Source of the DNA: Apis mellifera
Lineage: Eukaryota > Arthropoda > Insecta > Hymenoptera > Apidae
Length of the DNA: 64,000 nt
Direction: 5' to 3'
NCBI RefSeq assembly: GCF_003254395.2
Contig: NC_037648.1
Span: 3,823,868 to 3,887,867 of the forward strand
Positions 61,692 through 64,000 of the stretch are shown here, piece by piece (the first letter of the stretch is position 1; every line of letters starts with the position of its first letter). The notes under the pieces were generated by a model. That model had not been told where the DNA came from, ran no database searches, and was given only the letters and a program-made list of their open reading frames with translations. A program made the position numbers and the translations under genes.

Positions 61692-64000
61692 AAAGCAAAT
61701 ATGGTTTTAATTTTTTAATATTTGTGATGTATTTCATCTTTTTTGAGATGATGATTTCAAAAATTTAAAACGAGTATTTAGCAATTTCAAAAATTTATTT
61801 ATAAATACTTATAAGTACTTCGATATTAAAATTAAATTTTTTATTAGTAATAAAAATAAAAATAAAATTATGACAGTTAGAAAATCATATTTTATTGAAT
61901 TCTTAAAATAAATTTTAAAAAATTATAGAAGTATAGATAATAAATAGAATTCTTACAATTTTAATTTGTAATTGTATAAAAATATTTTGATTCATAATAT
62001 ACATATAATAATATACAAAAATTAAAAGATCATTAATTTATTTACATTTCTTATTCTTTGAGATAAATAAGTTAAAACTAAAAATAACATAAAAGAATAA
62101 CAGTCTATATTTCCATAAGCAATTTTTCAAAAATTCTCATATAAATACGAAATAAAAATAAAAATATTAAAAAAAATTTACAAAATTTAGAATTATTTTT
62201 TTACTTTATTTTTTATGTTTTATCAAATAAATGTAATTTTGTAAAAACAATGTTTTTAAGAAAATTTAATAAAAATAATACTATTTTTATTTAATACTTT
62301 ATTTATTACCAGGAATATATAATTATTTATAAATATACTGTATAATAGATCTATTATATAGATTAGTGTATTATTACATAAATTATAATTAAATTATACA
62401 CGAAAATTAGAAAAATTACTTTTAAATTTAATTAAGAAAATTAATTTTAAATCAATAGAGAATTTTTAGAATATTGATTATCTTCATTTATATTTTAGAA
62501 TTCTACTTTGAAGTATTTTTTTTTATTTTATAAGCATTGATAGAAGATTTGAATCTATTTAAAAATAGATTTTCTTCTCGTTTTCGAGATTGCAAATAAT
62601 TTGAATTTTGTTTAACAATATTTTTAAATTGTGATATTCAGTCATCAAAAGAGATAAAATTAAAACTTATTTAAGTTAATAGAGAAATAGAGAGGTTTAA
62701 ATTATAAAGGTTTAAATAATATGTAAATAATTAACTCTTTTTAATCAAAAATATTTTTTCGAGTGTACATTTATTACCAGAATGATAAAAGCTTTTGAAA
62801 TTAATATATAAATATATATGAATGTAAATATTGATTTTATTAAAAGCTTAAAATAAATTTTATAAAGCTTTTTCATAAATAAAAATGGAACATATATAAT
62901 TTTACAACAAAGGAAATGCATATTTTGATATATGAAGAATTACAGATATTATTGTCGAAATTTTCAATAATTTCAAAAATAGTATTGCAATCTTTGAAAA
63001 ATATAAATTTTCATAAAAATCGGAAAAAAATACATGTATTATAATATTCTCAAAGGATTAAATTGTTGTATGTGACATGTATGACTTTTTCGATAAATGT
63101 ACGATGTAAATATATGATATAGTTTCTCTGATTGGATATCCTTCAACTTTTCTTGCATATAATCTTTAATATAATAATATGATTTTATTAAAAAATAAAT
63201 AATTATTATTAAAAGTTTATTAAAAATTAGCTTAAATGCAAATTATTTATGAATTTAAGTTGTGCAATGTGTATTATTTTTTTTATCTGGAATATCTTGG
63301 ATATTACAAATTATTAGGAACAAAAATCATATCAATATCAATCATCAATATTTTTAAACAAATCAATCTTTTACTTAAAATGATTTTTTTTTAAAAAGAA
63401 TTACAAAAGTACAAATATATATATATATATAAAAATATAAAAAAATTCAAATGACATTAAATTTTTATTAAAGAAAAAATTTATTATTAATTTTTGCAAT
63501 ATATTACCATCTAACTTACAAATTTTTTTTTATATAGCAACTATAATGGTTTATGTCTTTTACACTTTATATGGAATCTTTGAGAATTTCAGAATTGTTC
63601 ACCATTGGTCATTCGAATTTAGAAACAAAACGTCTTCGAATTTCAGTTAGTATTGCAAAGTTCCATGAGTACTAAAATTCTCATATATCTCTTAATCAAG
63701 ATTTTGCTACATACATATAGAGGATGTTAATATATTATTATAATAGGAGATTTTAGATAATCATATAAACATAAAAATCGATACATAAAAATGTATTAAA
63801 TATTATTTTTCACGAGATTATTTCAAAATAAATAATTTTACAATATACGATAATAATATATGATATAATATGATAAATGAATAATAATTATATAATAATA
63901 ATTTAATAATTTTAATATATGAATAATTTTATAATATATTAACATTTATAATATAATGATTATATAATGATTCCAGATAATTAGATTTTTAGGAATTTTA
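61692..64000. other. A+T-rich stretch to window end
   Basis: No gene, RNA or mobile element recognised. A short (AT)n run lies at about 63415-63430, and a slightly balanced patch at 63590-63665. Low-complexity TATAATAATAT words close the window. Confidence 0.8.

Noticed and set aside
1..64000. CRISPR array, bacterial operon, phage or mitochondrial insertion
   Set aside because: No regularly spaced exact repeats, no compact gene packing and no recognisable bacterial or mitochondrial gene. The direct repeats seen are diverged tandem units without unique spacers.
1..64000. Mariner or other DNA transposon
   Set aside because: No long open or broken transposase frame was recognised, and no convincing terminal inverted repeats flanked by TA were found by eye. 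A database search would be needed to exclude short fragments.

Overview
The window looks like non-coding nuclear DNA of a eukaryote with a very A+T-rich genome. The best guess is a bee or related hymenopteran, in the style of Apis. The grounds are: roughly 77-80% A+T by eye, long pure (AT)n and (CT/GA)n microsatellites, short islands of moderate G+C rich in CpG and TCGA words, and no compact gene organisation. Species and chromosome cannot be fixed from sequence alone. No bacterial-style genes, operons, rRNA, tRNA or CRISPR array were seen. No reading frame was recognised as a protein family. The longest open frames (up to 144 codons) lie either in the G+C islands, often with an equally open frame on the other strand, or in T-rich low-complexity tracts, so I treat them as chance. 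The window is therefore probably intergenic or the interior of a very large intron.

Layout: about 30 islands of 0.2-1.1 kb sit every 1-3 kb in an A+T-rich sea. Examples are at 1270-1720, 4085-4560, 8095-8800, 12030-12740, 22620-23300, 27740-28220, 32640-32890, 37980-38600, 43170-43790, 45540-46150, 50030-51140, 54180-54880 and 56000-56640. The islands hold nearly all of the inverted repeats and recognisable factor-type motifs: an RFX X-box-like site at 28017, an everted nuclear-receptor half-site pair at 50702, a PAR-bZIP-type palindrome at 32801 and a 16-bp palindrome at 45944. They are the best candidates for regulatory elements. The island at 12030-12740, with a (CT)18 tract followed by a short ATG-led frame and possible splice donors, is the most promoter- or 5'-exon-like.

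The A+T-rich sea is not structureless. It holds many decayed tandem duplications with units of about 64-230 bp (7407, 17459, 18360-18890, 20520-20860, 21640-21950, 35917-36235, 38624-39095, 52400-52930, 55385-55960). It also holds at least three dispersed repeat families: a ~260-bp sequence shared by 44851-45110 and 58876-59160; a family with core GATATTTTTGTATATCAA at 10890, 13238, 24445, 28628, 44101, 44270 and 57830; and a ~65-bp sequence shared by 38624, 38856 and 43867. These are the main unexplained structure in the window.

An isolated G+C-richer patch at 53400-53600 reads in one frame through three stop codons. It could be a decayed coding remnant or a conserved RNA or regulatory element. 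No gene network can be described because no functional gene was identified.
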